From: Combretum micranthum
Taxonomy: Eukaryota > Streptophyta > Magnoliopsida > Myrtales > Combretaceae
Direction of reading: 5' to 3'
Assembly: GCA_024138025.1 (NCBI GenBank)
Contig: JAMXBD010002784.1
Coordinates: 1-64,000 of the forward strand
Length of the DNA stretch: 64,000 nt
Each line of letters starts with the position of its first letter. Within the stretch, counting starts at the first letter, position 1. This document shows positions 22,468 through 34,499 of the stretch, piece after piece. The notes under the pieces were generated by a model. The model was not told where the DNA came from. It worked only from the letters and a program-made list of their open reading frames with translations, and did not search any database. The position numbers and the translations under genes are program-made.

Positions 22468-25020
22468 GTTAATAAAGTGAAAATGAATATATGGACAAGC
22501 CAAGGAGAAAATGTGAACCTACAGGAGATTTGAAGGTTTAGGATTTTGATAGTAAATTACAAGAATGCCCTTTATGCCTTGACTGAAACATAGTTGTGTG
22601 AGAGAATAGTATGATTAGTAATTATAATTTAATTGATTATGAAAAAATTATGGTTTTGATGATGATTGAAATAGATTTAAACTAGTAATGATGTCATGGA
22701 ACTTATCTTGTTATAACTACCACAAAATTGTAGAGTTTTTCTTAAAAAGTGGTACATTTCATTATATTATGTGTCAAAAGCCTACTGAAAATATTGTCCT
22801 AGTGCAATGTCATGCTTGTCAAACCTTGCTCCTAGGCTGGCCAACACACCCTCGATGTTGGAAGACACCTCTATTTTGTACTCGTAACTTCTTTAAATTT
22901 CTAAAAATATCTAATGTTTAAGATTAATTCTCAAAATTTTAAGGTAAGCGGTATTTGATCCTTTTTTTTTCATTTTATATTTTTATAACCTTGAAATTGT
23001 AAATATTTTTAAGGATTCATTCTTTGACGGCACCATTCATACAGAAATATAAGTAGATTTTTTTAAAAGAGAAAATTATATGGAGAATCAATATTATATG
23101 GTAAGTTCAAATAAAATATTAATATTTTATATAATTAAAAAGGTGATTAATGTTAAATAAAATTGTGCGAATAATAGATCCTTTAATATACCATTATAAG
23201 ATATGGTGACGTGGTATACGCAATTGAAGTCATGTCAACATTTGTTTGTAATACAAAAAAAAAAAAAAACATTGATCTTTCTTTTTTAACCTTCTTAAAA
23301 TGTTAATCCTCTCATTATACTATATTGAATATACACTCGAATGGTAATCCCTTTATGGTTTTCTATTTTGAAAGTTGAAATTATATTGCTTTGTTCTCAA
23401 CGTATAAATGATGTTTCTTTGAGCTCAAATTTTTATTAGACCCCTCTCAATTTATATTTTACAAGCCAATCAAAATTTCAAAAAATTATAAGTTTAATAT
23501 TTATTATAATTACAATTTATTATTAGTTTTTTTAATATACTATCTATTTTAGCTATTTAGAACAACTATTAGTTTTTTTTTTTTTCCTTCAAATCTTTGC
23601 TTGAATATGATATATTGTGACTTGTGAAGTTTACATATTATGTAAGATACTTGATTGTAATTTTGTATATAAATTTGATTATTTAAGAATTTATAGTAAC
23701 TAAAGTTTGAAAACGCAATTTGAAGAATCTCGGCATTGAATTAATTTAACATTGAGAATCGGCAAGATTGACGTATACAATTTATAAACTTGAAGCATTG
23801 TTTGTGAAACTAATTTATGGTCATACGCTAATTTTTACGTATTATTGAAATGCCATATCTTAATATCACATGGCATTTAGAACTTAATTATGTTAAAATT
23901 TTAATATTTAATTGCTTCTCTATTTCCCCTTCATCTTTATTTTCAGGAAGTATTGTATCAATAAACCAACATTACAATAAAATTAACGAGAGGAATAATA
24001 TCATGAGTACCATGAAAGGAGCCAAGAATAGAAATTAAGCGCCTAAAATGACTTCTTGGATGGATTGTTTAAATACAAAATTCATTATCAAGGTCATGAT
24101 ATATAAGCATTCGCTTCACTATGTGTGTAAATTAAAAAAAATTGCTGGTGGTGATGTCGATTCACTGGTTGAGTTTCTTGGTGTTATGGCCATACCCTAC
24201 ACTTGCAAATATAGAAACTCGGTTAGTGTGTCGAGGGTTGTCTAGCATAGTCATAGTTGTCAAAATTGTAATTTTATCCATATGTTTTTACGAGTTTAAG
24301 ATTTTAGGATGTTATTCTCAGTTGACTCGTGAATATAATTATTTGTTTATAGAATCTTATAATTTTAACCGAGTCTACATATGAACTCGATTGAATATTA
24401 CATATTTAACCAAGTTTATCGATTTTACCTATTTGAGTCAAATAAACTAAAATATAAAAAATAGAACATGTTGTTACAAACTCATCAGTAATTAGATTGA
24501 TACATCTTTCTTATTGTATTTTAATTTTGTTTTCACACATTCTCTTCATTTTTTTCCCTTCCATCCCCTAACTACCTTGCTTTACATTTATAGAATTCAT
24601 TCAAGTCGAATTATAACTATAAAGCTTATAAAAATACTTATTTATTTCATTTAATTTAAGATAATTTGAAAAGTTTTATTCTCCTTCAATTCATAACTTC
24701 CTTCAAATAAAATAATAGAAAATAACTTAATTTTGATAACGCATATTCTTTGTTAATGAATATTATATCATGAATTAAGAGCTATTATGAAAAAAAGAAT
24801 TTGGTTTCTTTGTTTTTTTTACATCCATTATGCATTTCAAATTTTTTACGACTTTTGTTAGCATACCCATAGTTTTTTAAAGAATTTTACATACTTTATA
24901 GAAACTTATATTTCTACATCTTCATTCGACGTTTCAATTCTATAGACCTTCTAATGATTCAATGTAGAATTGCGAGTTTGAAAACCTTAGGCATAGCCAC
25001 TCTAGGTCAGTTGTTCCATC
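22468..25020. other. AT-rich intergenic DNA, no gene recognised
   Basis: Frames at 22688-22921, 23850-24038 and 24048-24384 (+) have no recognisable domains. A short stretch near 24190-24250 (ACTTGCAAATATAGAAACT and TGTCGAGGGTTGTC) loosely resembles part of the Tat-like LTR at 26905-26960, so an additional decayed LTR piece is possible. Confidence 0.35.
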
Positions 25021-25029
25021 ATAAGTCTC

Positions 25030-25924
25030 CAAATGTGGGATTTTAGTCCTATTAGGAAGTACTACAGATTAAACAATAATAACATTTGGTTGTAGCCATT
25101 TTTAGTAGTGGAGAACTTTGCAAGTTCTCCTCCACAGTGGTGAGTTTCCTCATCATTTGGTCAACCTTTACTAGGATGATTAAGGGTCTCAAGTCTATGG
25201 CAAGCAGGTTACGATGCACGTAGCCCTCATGAACTCTAAAAGAGCTAAGGCATGCGCGTAGTGACCTAGCTAATTATCCTGATTTCATGGTCCTGTATGT
25301 TCTTCCTCGAGCGCTGCAGATCTTAGGGTTTTTAAGAAATGATGAAGGCGGCCCTAATCTAATCTATGAACCCGTGGCCCTTCTTTAGTCACATAGAATA
25401 TGCCTGGAGGTTACTGAATAACCACTCAAGGAGACCTAAGTATGACATGGAGTCAAAGACTATCCGTCAGCCTATTTGGGTGACCTTCGTGGCGACCCCC
25501 ACGGTTGTGGGGTCAAAGAACAATTGTTTTGTTCGTTAATATGTGTATTTCTTGCTTCTTTGAGATCTATGACTCTCTGGTGGAGTTGAGCATTGGTATC
25601 CTTACACTCTTGGCTACGATGTATCAACTGTCAACACAAATCTTCCAAATCTAGTATTTGCCTTAGGTCAATAGGTTCAACCTCCACTAAAACTGGGAGT
25701 GTCGATTGGTGTTCTTCTACCATTGTGGCTATAGTGGAACTTGGTGATGCGGGCACCTAATTGATGCCTTCCAACCGGCCTCTACCTTTGGCTAGTCTCA
25801 CCATGTGTAGGAGATAAAAAGCATAGGTGTGTGTAGAGGAGGAGAAAGTAAGCTAGGGTAGTGTTTAACAATTGTGTTGTCAATGGAATAAGAAGAAAAT
25901 AAATAGTGTTTTTAGACTCAAGTT
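25030..25924 (-). pseudogene. decayed gag-leader region of a Tat-like Ty3/gypsy element
   Basis: This stretch is clearly less AT-rich than its surroundings. On the minus strand, directly after the primer binding site, there are broken frames such as VEVEPIDLRQILDLEDL, HRSQECKDTNAQLHQR and RACLSSFRVHEGYVHR, then LRPLIILVKVDQMMRKL. Stops and frameshifts are frequent. The charged, helical N-terminal style fits the start of a gypsy gag, and the position fits it too, but the sequence match is not specific. The downstream pol genes are absent within the window, so the element is truncated or deleted at its 3' side. Confidence 0.4.
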
Positions 25925-25942
25925 TTCCTATAGATGGCACCA
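25925..25942 (-). other. primer binding site of a Tat-lineage gypsy element
   Basis: The minus strand reads TGGTGCCATCTATAGGAAA directly after the LTR end CACA. It closely resembles the TGGCGCCGTCTGTGGGAA primer binding site typical of plant Tat/Retand-type Ty3/gypsy elements, with changes consistent with CpG decay (CG to CA/TG). Confidence 0.6.
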
Positions 25943-27200
25943 TGTGCTGTAAGTAGGGGTGGGCAAAAAAACCGATCGAACCAAACCAATCCGTAACCGA
26001 ACCAATCCAAACCGAAAATATGGTTTTTTTCATGGTTTGGTTTGAAAAATTTCAAATCCGAACCAATCCGTAAATTTATGGTTTGGTTTGGAAGGTAAGC
26101 CAAACCAATCCGTAAAACCGAACCAAACCGTTTTAGAAAAATATATAATAATATTTTACTATATGTTTATATGATTTTATTTGATATTTATTATTTGATG
26201 AATATTAATTAAAATCAACTTGTCCTTTTTTAAATTTTTTTTAAGCTCATGATATGTAATTTTTTATTGATGATGAACTATTGTTTTTTAAATAGCTTTT
26301 AACTTTGTAAAGTATGAAATTTATTTATTCAGTTATAAACTTTCATTATATATTAGTTGTTTAATATATTTTGTCAGCTGATCATTTTATTCATTGATGA
26401 ATTTGGTTTATAGATGATTTTTTATTTTAGCTAAATTATTGGTAGATAATTAATAATGATGGTTATATTAAAAATAATAAATTATAACTTACTATATAAT
26501 GGTTGGTGAATGTATTTTATTCGTGCATAATTGATTTTATAGAAAACTATAGATTAAAAGTATGATGAATTTATAAAGTATTTTGTCATGGTTTATAATA
26601 TCAACTTTGTAAAATGATATAAATATTTAAGAATCTACACAAATATAAAAAAACTAGATTTTTAGTTAGAATTTTGATTTAAACCGTAATCCAAACCGAA
26701 ACAAACCGTTATTTAATGGTTTAAAAATCTATAATCCGAACCAAACCGTTATTTAATGGTTTGGTTTGGGATGGAAAAAAAACCAAACCGTAAATTATGG
26801 TTTGGTTTGGTTTGGTTTTAGGAAAAACCGAACCAAACCGATCCGTGCCCACCCCTAGCTGTAAGTGCACAATCATCAGTAGAATTTATTAGGGTACAAG
26901 AGCATCGTAGACTTGCAAACACAAAAACTTGGTTGGTGGTGTATCAGGGATTGTTCGACACTGCCACTTCGATACTTAACTTAGCTATGGGTTTTTAAGA
27001 GTGCTAAGAGGTCGAGGGTAATTATAGTAGCACTGTAGTCCAAAAGTCTCTCTTACCTTTGGTGTGAGGGATCCTTATATGGGGTAGCCATAACAGAATT
27101 CGAGGGACTACAAGAGATTTTCTTTCCATGTGGTGAATTCGCTAAGTTTGTTAGCTAGCTTAATTTGTGGAACACAATTGTGCAAGGCATGAAACACATA
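25943..27200 (-). mobile_element. LTR remnant of a Tat-like Ty3/gypsy element (interrupted by a hAT element)
   Basis: On the minus strand the sequence shows, in order, a TATA-like CCCCATATAAGGATC (about 27070-27085), CTAAGTTAAGTATCGAAGTGGC (core TTAAGTATCGAAGTGGC), which resembles the ACTTAAGCATCGGAGTGGC landmark of Tat-type LTRs, and an R/U5-like stretch ending in TGCACTTACAGCACA just before the primer binding site. The hAT element 25954-26857 lies 11 bases inside the LTR end. The upstream start of the LTR was not located; 27200 is approximate. Confidence 0.5.
25954..26857. mobile_element. hAT-like non-autonomous element, 904 bp
   Basis: Terminal inverted repeats are TAGGGGTGGGC at the left and GCCCACCCCTA at the right. 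Perfect 8 bp target duplications GCTGTAAG flank it (25946-25953 and 26858-26865). Both subterminal regions are packed with CCAAACC / GGTTTGG and CGAACC boxes in both orientations, the typical arrangement of hAT transposase-binding repeats. The interior is very AT-rich without a transposase. The two apparent ORFs on the minus strand across the left end are chance frames through the GGTTTGG repeats. Confidence 0.9.
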
Positions 27201-27960
27201 TGTATCAAGAGCAGGGTACGGAGATGTCAAGTATGGAAGGCTACCAATTCGACGCAAATTACCACGAAAACACATATATCATGTCATTGTGCGTCCCCCT
27301 AATTAGGTGTGGGGCTCGCGACCAACTCAATCTCATTATAATGAGCCTCCAGTTGACAAATCGTGACATATGTCGAGGACTTTGTCTATTCAAGAGAGTT
27401 GAGGTTGTCATCGAGCTTCATGGCAAGGTGTTCTTTTAAGGCATCTAAGATTGTCGTCTCGAAGGTCATCAGTGGATTTTCTAGAGCTTTGGCCCAACAA
27501 GCCTTAGTTGTTGTTGTTGTTGTTGTTGTTATTGCTATTGTTATTGTCATAAAAGCATGAATCGCTGTACATGTAATGTTGGCGTTTTGCTTTTTGTTAT
27601 TCTTGTATAATGGAGTACTATAATGAGAGGAAATGTATAAGTTGTCGATGAAGAAGAACCAATAAGCAAAGGCTGTCGGTGCGATGCCAACAGTCAAGGC
27701 GTCCTTTGAGGACACTAAGGTAGGTCAGTTGAAGTATCCAATTCCGACTGATTTCGGATATTCCATGAAATGAATTTTCCATTCCAAGATCCAATTCAAC
27801 GTTCAAAGCAGCCAATTTTGCTACGATTTCCTAACTTGTGACCTGTCCATTCAGCTGCTTGCCTGGTACGATTTCTCATGCTCATTAAAGCCTATCACGA
27901 TGTACATTGTTACTTATCATTTGATGGCTAGGTATTTCTCATGAAAGATGTCTAATTTTC
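27201..27960. other. unassigned interspersed sequence with (GTT)n
   Basis: Moderate base composition with overlapping frames on both strands (27386-27715 on -, 27167-27439 on +); none is recognisable, and the minus frame is partly a translation of the trinucleotide repeat. It may be old retroelement DNA upstream of the Tat-like LTR. Confidence 0.3.
27507..27530. repeat. (GTT)8 microsatellite
   Basis: Eight uninterrupted GTT units. Confidence 0.85.
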
Positions 27961-29553
27961 ATGTTTCCTTTTTTTTTTTTTTAATGTTACATTTAGAATA
28001 TAAGCTTGCACAAAAATTTAATTTGCTTCATAAACTTTAGAGTGATCAATTTAATATTTCATCAAATTTTTTTATGAGTGTTTTTTTTTTCCAATTTTAT
28101 GGGTGTTTTATTGCATCTCTAATATTGTTTTATTTATTTGTCGGCATTGAAAAAAGGCAGTCTGTTGTAGACTTTATATTACCTCTAACCTCCTTTGCCC
28201 AGCAGTCCTCGCCTAATATCGATAGGTTGTTGTTTCCTTTTTCCTTTTCTTTTTTTTTTTTTTTTTTTTTTTTGTCAAGAAGCAAAACAAATGACATAAG
28301 GTGACAGTAAAAATTAGCATTAAAATTTTATTGACTACTTCAATTTGAATCTTTATAAAAAGTTCAAGTATCAAATTTGATATTTCCCCCTTGTTTTTGT
28401 AAATAACACATTTGGTACTTGATTTTACTAATTTGTTAATTATCTGAAGTTCGATAATATTAATTTATTAACTATAAACTTTTCAACTTCATTTATAAAT
28501 TGTAAATATGAGTAAAGTTTAGGTAATTAATTGCAAAATCTCATAAAATTTAAGTAATTAATTGAAAAAAGGGTAAGGTTTAAATAACAAAAATTAATTT
28601 TTTAAATTTTAGATAATTAATAATAAAAATTAGTAAAAATTTTATGGTTGTGAAATTTTAAAGAGACAGAATATACCTCTTTTGGGTATGTTTGACCTTA
28701 GGTTTGAAGGGTGTCAAATTAGTTAAAAACAACTTTCTGCTATGCTTCAAAATACTTTATATTTGATAGTTTTCCAAAAAGAGGTTTTTTATTTTTTAGA
28801 ATTTTTGTGGTACCATGTTGTTATCACTTTTACCCCAATACTCGTGGATACACACGAGGACTTATACCAAGAATTGTCCTTAGATTGGGACATGGCTTTA
28901 CTCGAGGAATTTTTTTTCCTCCTTCTTTTCCTTTCAAAAGTGAGGGACCCAATCTTATGCTCTTATCCCGTAAAATCCTTCATAGGTAGGCCATTAATAA
29001 AAGGCCCTTTACCAAAGATTGGGATAAAGATGGTTTAATAGTGCTTATCTAAAAATATAAAAGGAATTCTGCCAAAAGTCCCGATAGAACTTTCAACTAT
29101 TAAATATCAATTATACACTTTCATAAAAGTAAATGTATGGAAAGGATAAATAAATTTTTTTTGGCATTCTATATGCAAAAGATTGTGATATTTACAAAAG
29201 TAATGTTTACACATACCTTATGCAATAGGAGTGAGCGCATATTTGTTGCATAAAATAAAGTTGGAAAGAAATAACAATTCCTTATTTTATAGTTAAGGGT
29301 ATTTTCGAAACAAAGCATGCTTTTTGACCAGGAATAGTCATTCTTCCAATAAAGGAAATGAATAGGGATTCCTTATCTATTCCGTATTACACGAAATAGA
29401 CGTTCTTTTGATAAAATATTTTGCAATCCAATCAAAGGGAATAGATATTTTATAGTAATGAAGCTGGAATACTGATTCTATTCCATTGAACTAAACATAC
29501 TGTTAAAGTATAGAATCTACTCTACCCTATATGATTAAGTAGGTTATAAATGG
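27961..29553. other. AT-rich DNA with degenerate Mutator-like termini
   Basis: Several isolated stretches resemble the TIR theme of the MULE-like elements: AGTTCAAGTATCAAATTTGATA near 28360-28382 (core AGTTCAAGTATCAAATTT), ACATTTGGTACTTGATTTTA near 28408, and GCCAAAAGTCCCGATAGAACTTT near 29070 (core CCAAAAGTCCCGATAGAA). None could be paired into a convincing complete element. Homopolymer T and A runs are common. The frames at 28742-29038 are not recognised. Confidence 0.3.
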
Positions 29554-29558
29554 CTATT
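29554..29558. other. left target-site duplication of the chromovirus
   Basis: CTATT, repeated exactly at 34871-34875. Five-base duplication as expected for Ty3/gypsy integrase. Confidence 0.9.
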
Positions 29559-29993
29559 TGATACAAACAGTAGAAGTACACGTCATCACAAGAAGCCTAG
29601 CTGGCTTAAAGACTATGTGTAATAGAATTTACATACAGATTTACAGTTGTAATAATGAGATATAGGAACGGATCTCAAACAGATTGTATAACAAACTGTA
29701 AACAACATAACAAACATCACACTATAAATAAATGAAACAGGGAAAAGGATGAGTTATCCCCCTGATCATGTTGAGTCTTGTGTAAGATTGGAGAGTGGCT
29801 TCTCGAAATAGCAAAGAACACCTGCATGCAAAGCACATAAACATAGAGAGCTAGTTAGCGAGAGAGTTAGAATCCCTAATTCAAGAAGAGGGAAAAAAGA
29901 GAGAGATGCGAGTCTTACAAGGGAGTCTGTCGAGAGGGAGAGTGAGCTTTAAGGTTATAATAGGCTTGAGCTTAGTTTTAGCACGGTCCATCA
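29559..29993 (+). repeat. 5' LTR of the chromovirus, 435 bp
   Basis: Starts TGATACAAACAGTAGAAG and ends GGTCCATCA. Exactly the same length as the 3' LTR with 16 substitutions. Confidence 0.93.
29723..29730 (+). promoter_or_regulatory. TATA box of the 5' LTR
   Basis: TATAAATA, 165 bases into the LTR, is a plausible core promoter for the element transcript. The identical box is at 34600-34607 in the 3' LTR. Confidence 0.55.
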
Positions 29994-30011
29994 TTTGGTG
30001 CTCTAGTTGAG
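29994..30011 (+). other. candidate primer binding site of the chromovirus
   Basis: TTTGGTGCTCTAGTTGAG directly follows the 5' LTR. The TGG expected opposite a tRNA CCA end begins at 29996. It is not the common initiator-Met TGGTATCAGAGC; the donor tRNA is not identified. Confidence 0.45.
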
Positions 30012-30037
30012 TTGTTTGCCATTTCGTTCTTTCATCC

Positions 30038-31140
30038 ATGGCACCTGAGACAAGAAATACCATGTTAGAAGGCAGATTTTGATAAGCTGCAACAACAATT
30101 GAATCAAGATTTGGATCAGAAAATTTCCCTGTTAATGGATACCATTCAATAGAAGTTTGCTGCATTGTTGACAGAGAGGAATCAGACTCATAATTCTTAT
30201 TGTTAATGAGTCATCATCTTCCATTATCGAAGGCAATGATATTTTAAAAGGCATCAAATTGGAAATTCCTAAATTCAGTGGGGAAGATGTATGTGGTTAG
30301 GCATTCAAGACTGATCGATTCTTTAATTTTCATCACATTCAAGATGAATAGCGCATCACCATTGCTTCTTTTGCTTTGGAGGAAGATGCCTTAGATTGGT
30401 ATCAATGGATGTATGATAACCAGCAATTAAACTCCTGGACCAATTTCAAGAAATCGATTTCAAATCAATTTAGTCCTTCTTCGTATGAAGATATTCAGGG
30501 TCAACTTTCTAAATTGACACAATCCACCACTATTTTTTACTACCAATCTCAATTTCATCACCTTTCTAATCAAATCACTGGGTTACCAGAATCTTTTTTG
30601 ACTAGTTGCTTCATTTCAGGTCTTAAACCTGAAATTAGGCGAGAAGTTCAAGTTGTCAAACCTATTTCTTTACTAAATGCAATGTCTCTGGCACGCATTT
30701 ATGAATCTAAGTTTGCAGACATATTCAAATCTTCACATTCAAATCATTTTTCTAAATACATACCTTCTTCAGTCTCTTCATCTATTCAGTTTTCTAAACC
30801 CGCACCTAAATTTTCCTCTTCTTCCTACCTCTACAACTGCTTCTTCTTCCAATTTTGTACTTGCAAAATCAATTATACCTATTAAAAGTTGACCCCTGAA
30901 GAGATGGTGCAACGACATGGAAAGGGTTTATGTTACAATTGTGATGAAAAGTACCATCGCAATCACAAATGTAAATCCAAATTTTTGTTGCTAATGACCC
31001 ATGAGGATGAAGATGACAAGAATGTTGATTATGAGGGCATGATAGTTAGAAATTCACATTGTGAGGATGTAGGGCTTCAAGAGGATTCGGGGATGATTAG
31101 CTTGCATGTTTTGGCTAGAATGTCTATCCCACAGACTTTA
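30038..31140 (+). pseudogene. gag: gag domain of the chromovirus (disabled)
   Basis: A likely start ATG is at 30038-30040, but that frame hits a stop within 15 codons, and the frame needed next carries stops near 30298 and 30349. The recognisable retrotransposon gag core runs from about 30370 (EEDALDWYQW, GQLSKLTQSTT, FISGLKPEIRREVQ). A frame slip near 30820 and a return near 30886 surround the stop TAA 30883-30885. Then comes a CCHC zinc knuckle, CYNCDEKYHRNHKCK (about 30934-30978), with the C-x2-C-x4-H-x4-C spacing intact though the usual glycine is lost. Gag would coat the element RNA and form virus-like particles. Confidence 0.85.
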
Positions 31141-31143
31141 TGA

Positions 31144-31593
31144 TTTTCAGGTCAGATTAACAAACATCATATTTCTATTTTAGTGGATACTGGTAGCACA
31201 CATAATTTTTTACATTCTAGAGTGGTCAAACATTTGAACTTAACTATATTTCATACTGCTTCTCTTAATGTCATGATTGGCGATGGGTCAAAGTTAGTAT
31301 GTGAGGGTCAATGTTTGGATGTTCCTATGAATATTCAAGGAATTCATTTTAAAGTACCATTTTATGTTCTACCCATTGAAGGGGCTGAGGTGGTTTTAGG
31401 AGTGCAATGGCTTAAGCAGTTGGGTCATGTTACCATTAACTACAACTCCTTAACATTAGCATTTGATAACAAGGGTACTAAGGTGTCTCTATATGGTGAA
31501 CATGCGTTGCCAACAATAGTCACTGCCCATCAACGACGGAGAATGTTCCATAGGAATGCAGTAGCATATTGTTTTTCATTAGAGGCTCAATAG
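31144..31593 (+). pseudogene. aspartic protease domain of the chromovirus
   Basis: In the same frame as gag after an in-frame stop TGA at 31141-31143. The active-site motif ILVDTGSTHNFLHS (about 31174-31215) has the catalytic DTG. A later hydrophobic VVLGVQWLKQLG (about 31390-31425) is the typical retroviral-type protease C-terminal motif. The frame ends at a TAG (31591-31593) that is premature with respect to the polyprotein, since the linker and RT continue in the same frame afterwards. Confidence 0.85.
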
Positions 31594-32560
<967 letters not shown>

Positions 32561-32995
32561 TGAGGCTCCTATTCTCAGATTACTGGATTTTTCTCAGCAT
32601 TTCACAATAGAAATAGACACTTCTGGGGTAAGAATTGGTGATGTTCTTCTTCAAAACAATCAACCAGTTGCATATTTCAGTAAAAAACTTCCTATGCACT
32701 TACGAAAAGCTTCTACCTATGTCAGGGAGTTGCATGCAATAGTGGAAGCTGTGAGAAAGTGGCAACAGTACTTGTTGGGTTTCATTTTTCTATTAAAACT
32801 GACCATTGTAGTTTGAAAGAGATCTTATCACAGACAATTCAAACTCCAGAACAGCACAAATATTTGTCTAAGTTGCTGGGCTATTCTTATTCCATCTCCT
32901 ATAAATCTGGACAAGACAATGTTGTTGCTGACTCACTGTCTAGACAAATTGATAATCAGGGCAATTATTTTGCTATTTCGATGCCCAATTTTTAG
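32561..32995 (+). pseudogene. RNase H domain of the chromovirus
   Basis: Reads FTIEIDTSGVRIGDVLLQ, PVAYFSKKLP, YVRELHAIVEAVRKWQQYL and FSIKTDHCSLKEI, then SYKSGQDNVVADSLSRQ. The Asp of IDTS, the Glu of ELHAI, the Asp of KTDH and the Asp of VADSLSR match the RNase H catalytic set. A one-base frame change near 32775 separates the first half from the second (frame 2, 32759 onward). A TAG at 32993-32995 interrupts the frame before the integrase. Confidence 0.85.
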
Positions 32996-34107
32996 ATATT
33001 TGATGATCTTAAGCAAGAGTATGTGAACTTACCAGCTTTCCAATCTCTGTTGTCTGACCTACAAAAGGGCAAAGCTATGAAATGGGTGTTGCAGTGGAAG
33101 AATGACTTATTATATTATAGGACTCGGTTGTTTTTGGTGCCTCAATCTAAAGTCATTCCTCTTCTACTACAAGAGTTTTATAGTTCACCAGCTTCAAGTC
33201 ATTTTGGTGTTCTTAAGACCTATAAACATCTCGCATCAGATTTCTTTTGGGAAGGTATGAACAAGGATGTGGAGAATTATATTCGAAATTGCACTATTTG
33301 TCAACAAGTCAAATATTTGACTAGATCATCACCAGCAGGCCTACTACATCCTTTACTTATCCTTGAGCGAATGTGGGAAGATGTCAGCATGGACTCCCTA
33401 GGTCTCAAGGGTTTACAGTAATTTGTGTGGTAGTCGATCGACTATCCAAATACTGTCATCTCGGATCACTAGATTCTCATTTTACTGCTACTCAAGTGGC
33501 AAATTTATTCATTCAAATGGTCATCAAATTACATGGTATTCCTCTCTCTATTGTTTCTGACAGGGACCCCATATTCACCAGCAAATTTTGGAAGGAACTG
33601 TTTCATCTTAGTGGAACTGAATTGCACATGAGTAGTGTATACCACCTTCAGTTAGATGGAAAAACAGAAGTACTGAACCGAACGATTGAACACTATCTTA
33701 AGAGCTATGTCATGGATTATCCAAGGGACTGGGTTCGTTTCTTACCATGGGCAGAGTATGCTTACAATGTTTCTTATCATGAAGGAGCCAAATGTACCCC
33801 ATTTGAATTGGTCTATGGAAGATTACCTCCTTCCATACCATCATATATCAAGGGAAGTTCAATGTTGGAAGCAGTTGATGAAGACCTGGTTCAAAGGGAC
33901 AAAGCTTTACAGATACTTCGGGATAATTTAGCTAAGGCACATAATAGAATGAAGCAACTCGCAGATAAACATCACACTGATGTGTCTTTTGAGCTAGGAG
34001 ACTTGGTATATCTTAAACTTCATCCCTATAAACAACGATCTTTGCGCATAGGCTATATAAACTTTCTAAAAGATATTGTGGACCCTATCGAGTTATTAAG
34101 AAGGTAG
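32996..34107 (+). pseudogene. integrase of the chromovirus (frameshifted)
   Basis: The N-terminal zinc-binding region lies in frame 2: H in SSHFGVLKTYKHL (second H in KHL) and C-x2-C in NCTICQQ (about 33190-33305). Near 33400 a frameshift moves to frame 1, where the catalytic core follows: VVVDRLSKYCHLG (first Asp), VSDRDPIFTSKFW (second Asp) and DGKTEVLNRTIE (Glu), so all three DDE residues are still encoded. A GKLPP-type motif is present as YGRLPPSIPSYI, and the C-terminal LGDLVYLKL block at about 34000. The frame ends at 34105-34107, before the chromodomain. Confidence 0.88.
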
Positions 34108-34499
34108 GTATTGTGGCTTATTAACTCGAACTTCCATCTCATGCTTTTATCCATGATGTTTTTCATGTTTCGTTACTAAAGAAGCCTAAAGGTGTCTCTC
34201 AATCGTCTCTACAGTTGCCATCTGGTTCAGATAGTGGTGTCACTATCATTCAACCACTCACAATTTTGAACACACAGGTTACTTTAGTAAATGGCCAGCA
34301 AACTCGACAAGTTTTGGTTCAATGGGTACGGTTACCCCCAGAAGAGACAACTTGGGAAGATTTCATGCAGTTCAAACAGACTTATCCAGATTTCAACCTT
34401 GCGAACAAGGTTGCTTTTCCAAATGGGGAGAAAAATGATACAAACAGTAGAAGTACACGTCATCACAAGAAGCCTAGCTGGCTTAAAGACTATATGTAA
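34108..34499 (+). pseudogene. integrase tail and chromodomain of the chromovirus, ending inside the 3' LTR
   Basis: The frame after a short broken link encodes FHVSLLKKPKG (about 34160-34192), the usual lead-in to the C-terminal domain. The chromodomain is RQVLVQWVRLPPEETTWED plus YPDFNLANKV (about 34302-34411), a form typical of plant Reina-type chromoviruses thought to steer integration to particular chromatin. The reading frame continues across the polypurine tract and 64 bases into the 3' LTR, ending with SWLKDYM and a TAA at 34497-34499, so the last about 20 residues are encoded by LTR sequence. The 5' LTR keeps the same frame with one residue change. Confidence 0.85.
34425..34435 (+). 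other. polypurine tract of the chromovirus
   Basis: GGGGAGAAAAA lies immediately before the 3' LTR TG, the expected primer site for plus-strand synthesis. It is also coding (within the chromodomain frame). Confidence 0.8.

Noticed and set aside
25782..26103. Minus-strand ORFs across the hAT left end
   Set aside because: They cross the target duplication and GGTTTGG repeats; the Trp/Phe/Gly-rich translation is from the boxes.
27386..27715. 109-codon minus ORF with a poly-Thr tract
   Set aside because: Partly a (GTT)n translation; no recognisable domain and several overlapping alternatives.
29220..29515. Possible Tourist- or hAT-like MITE with GGAATAG boxes
   Set aside because: GGAATAG-like words recur, but no terminal inverted repeats or target duplication could be paired.
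29881..30165. 94-codon minus-strand ORF at the 5' LTR/gag junction
   Set aside because: Antisense shadow of the chromovirus LTR and gag start; no domain.
33686..33931. 81-codon ORF on + within the integrase region
   Set aside because: Out-of-frame shadow of the integrase catalytic core, which is clearly in another frame.
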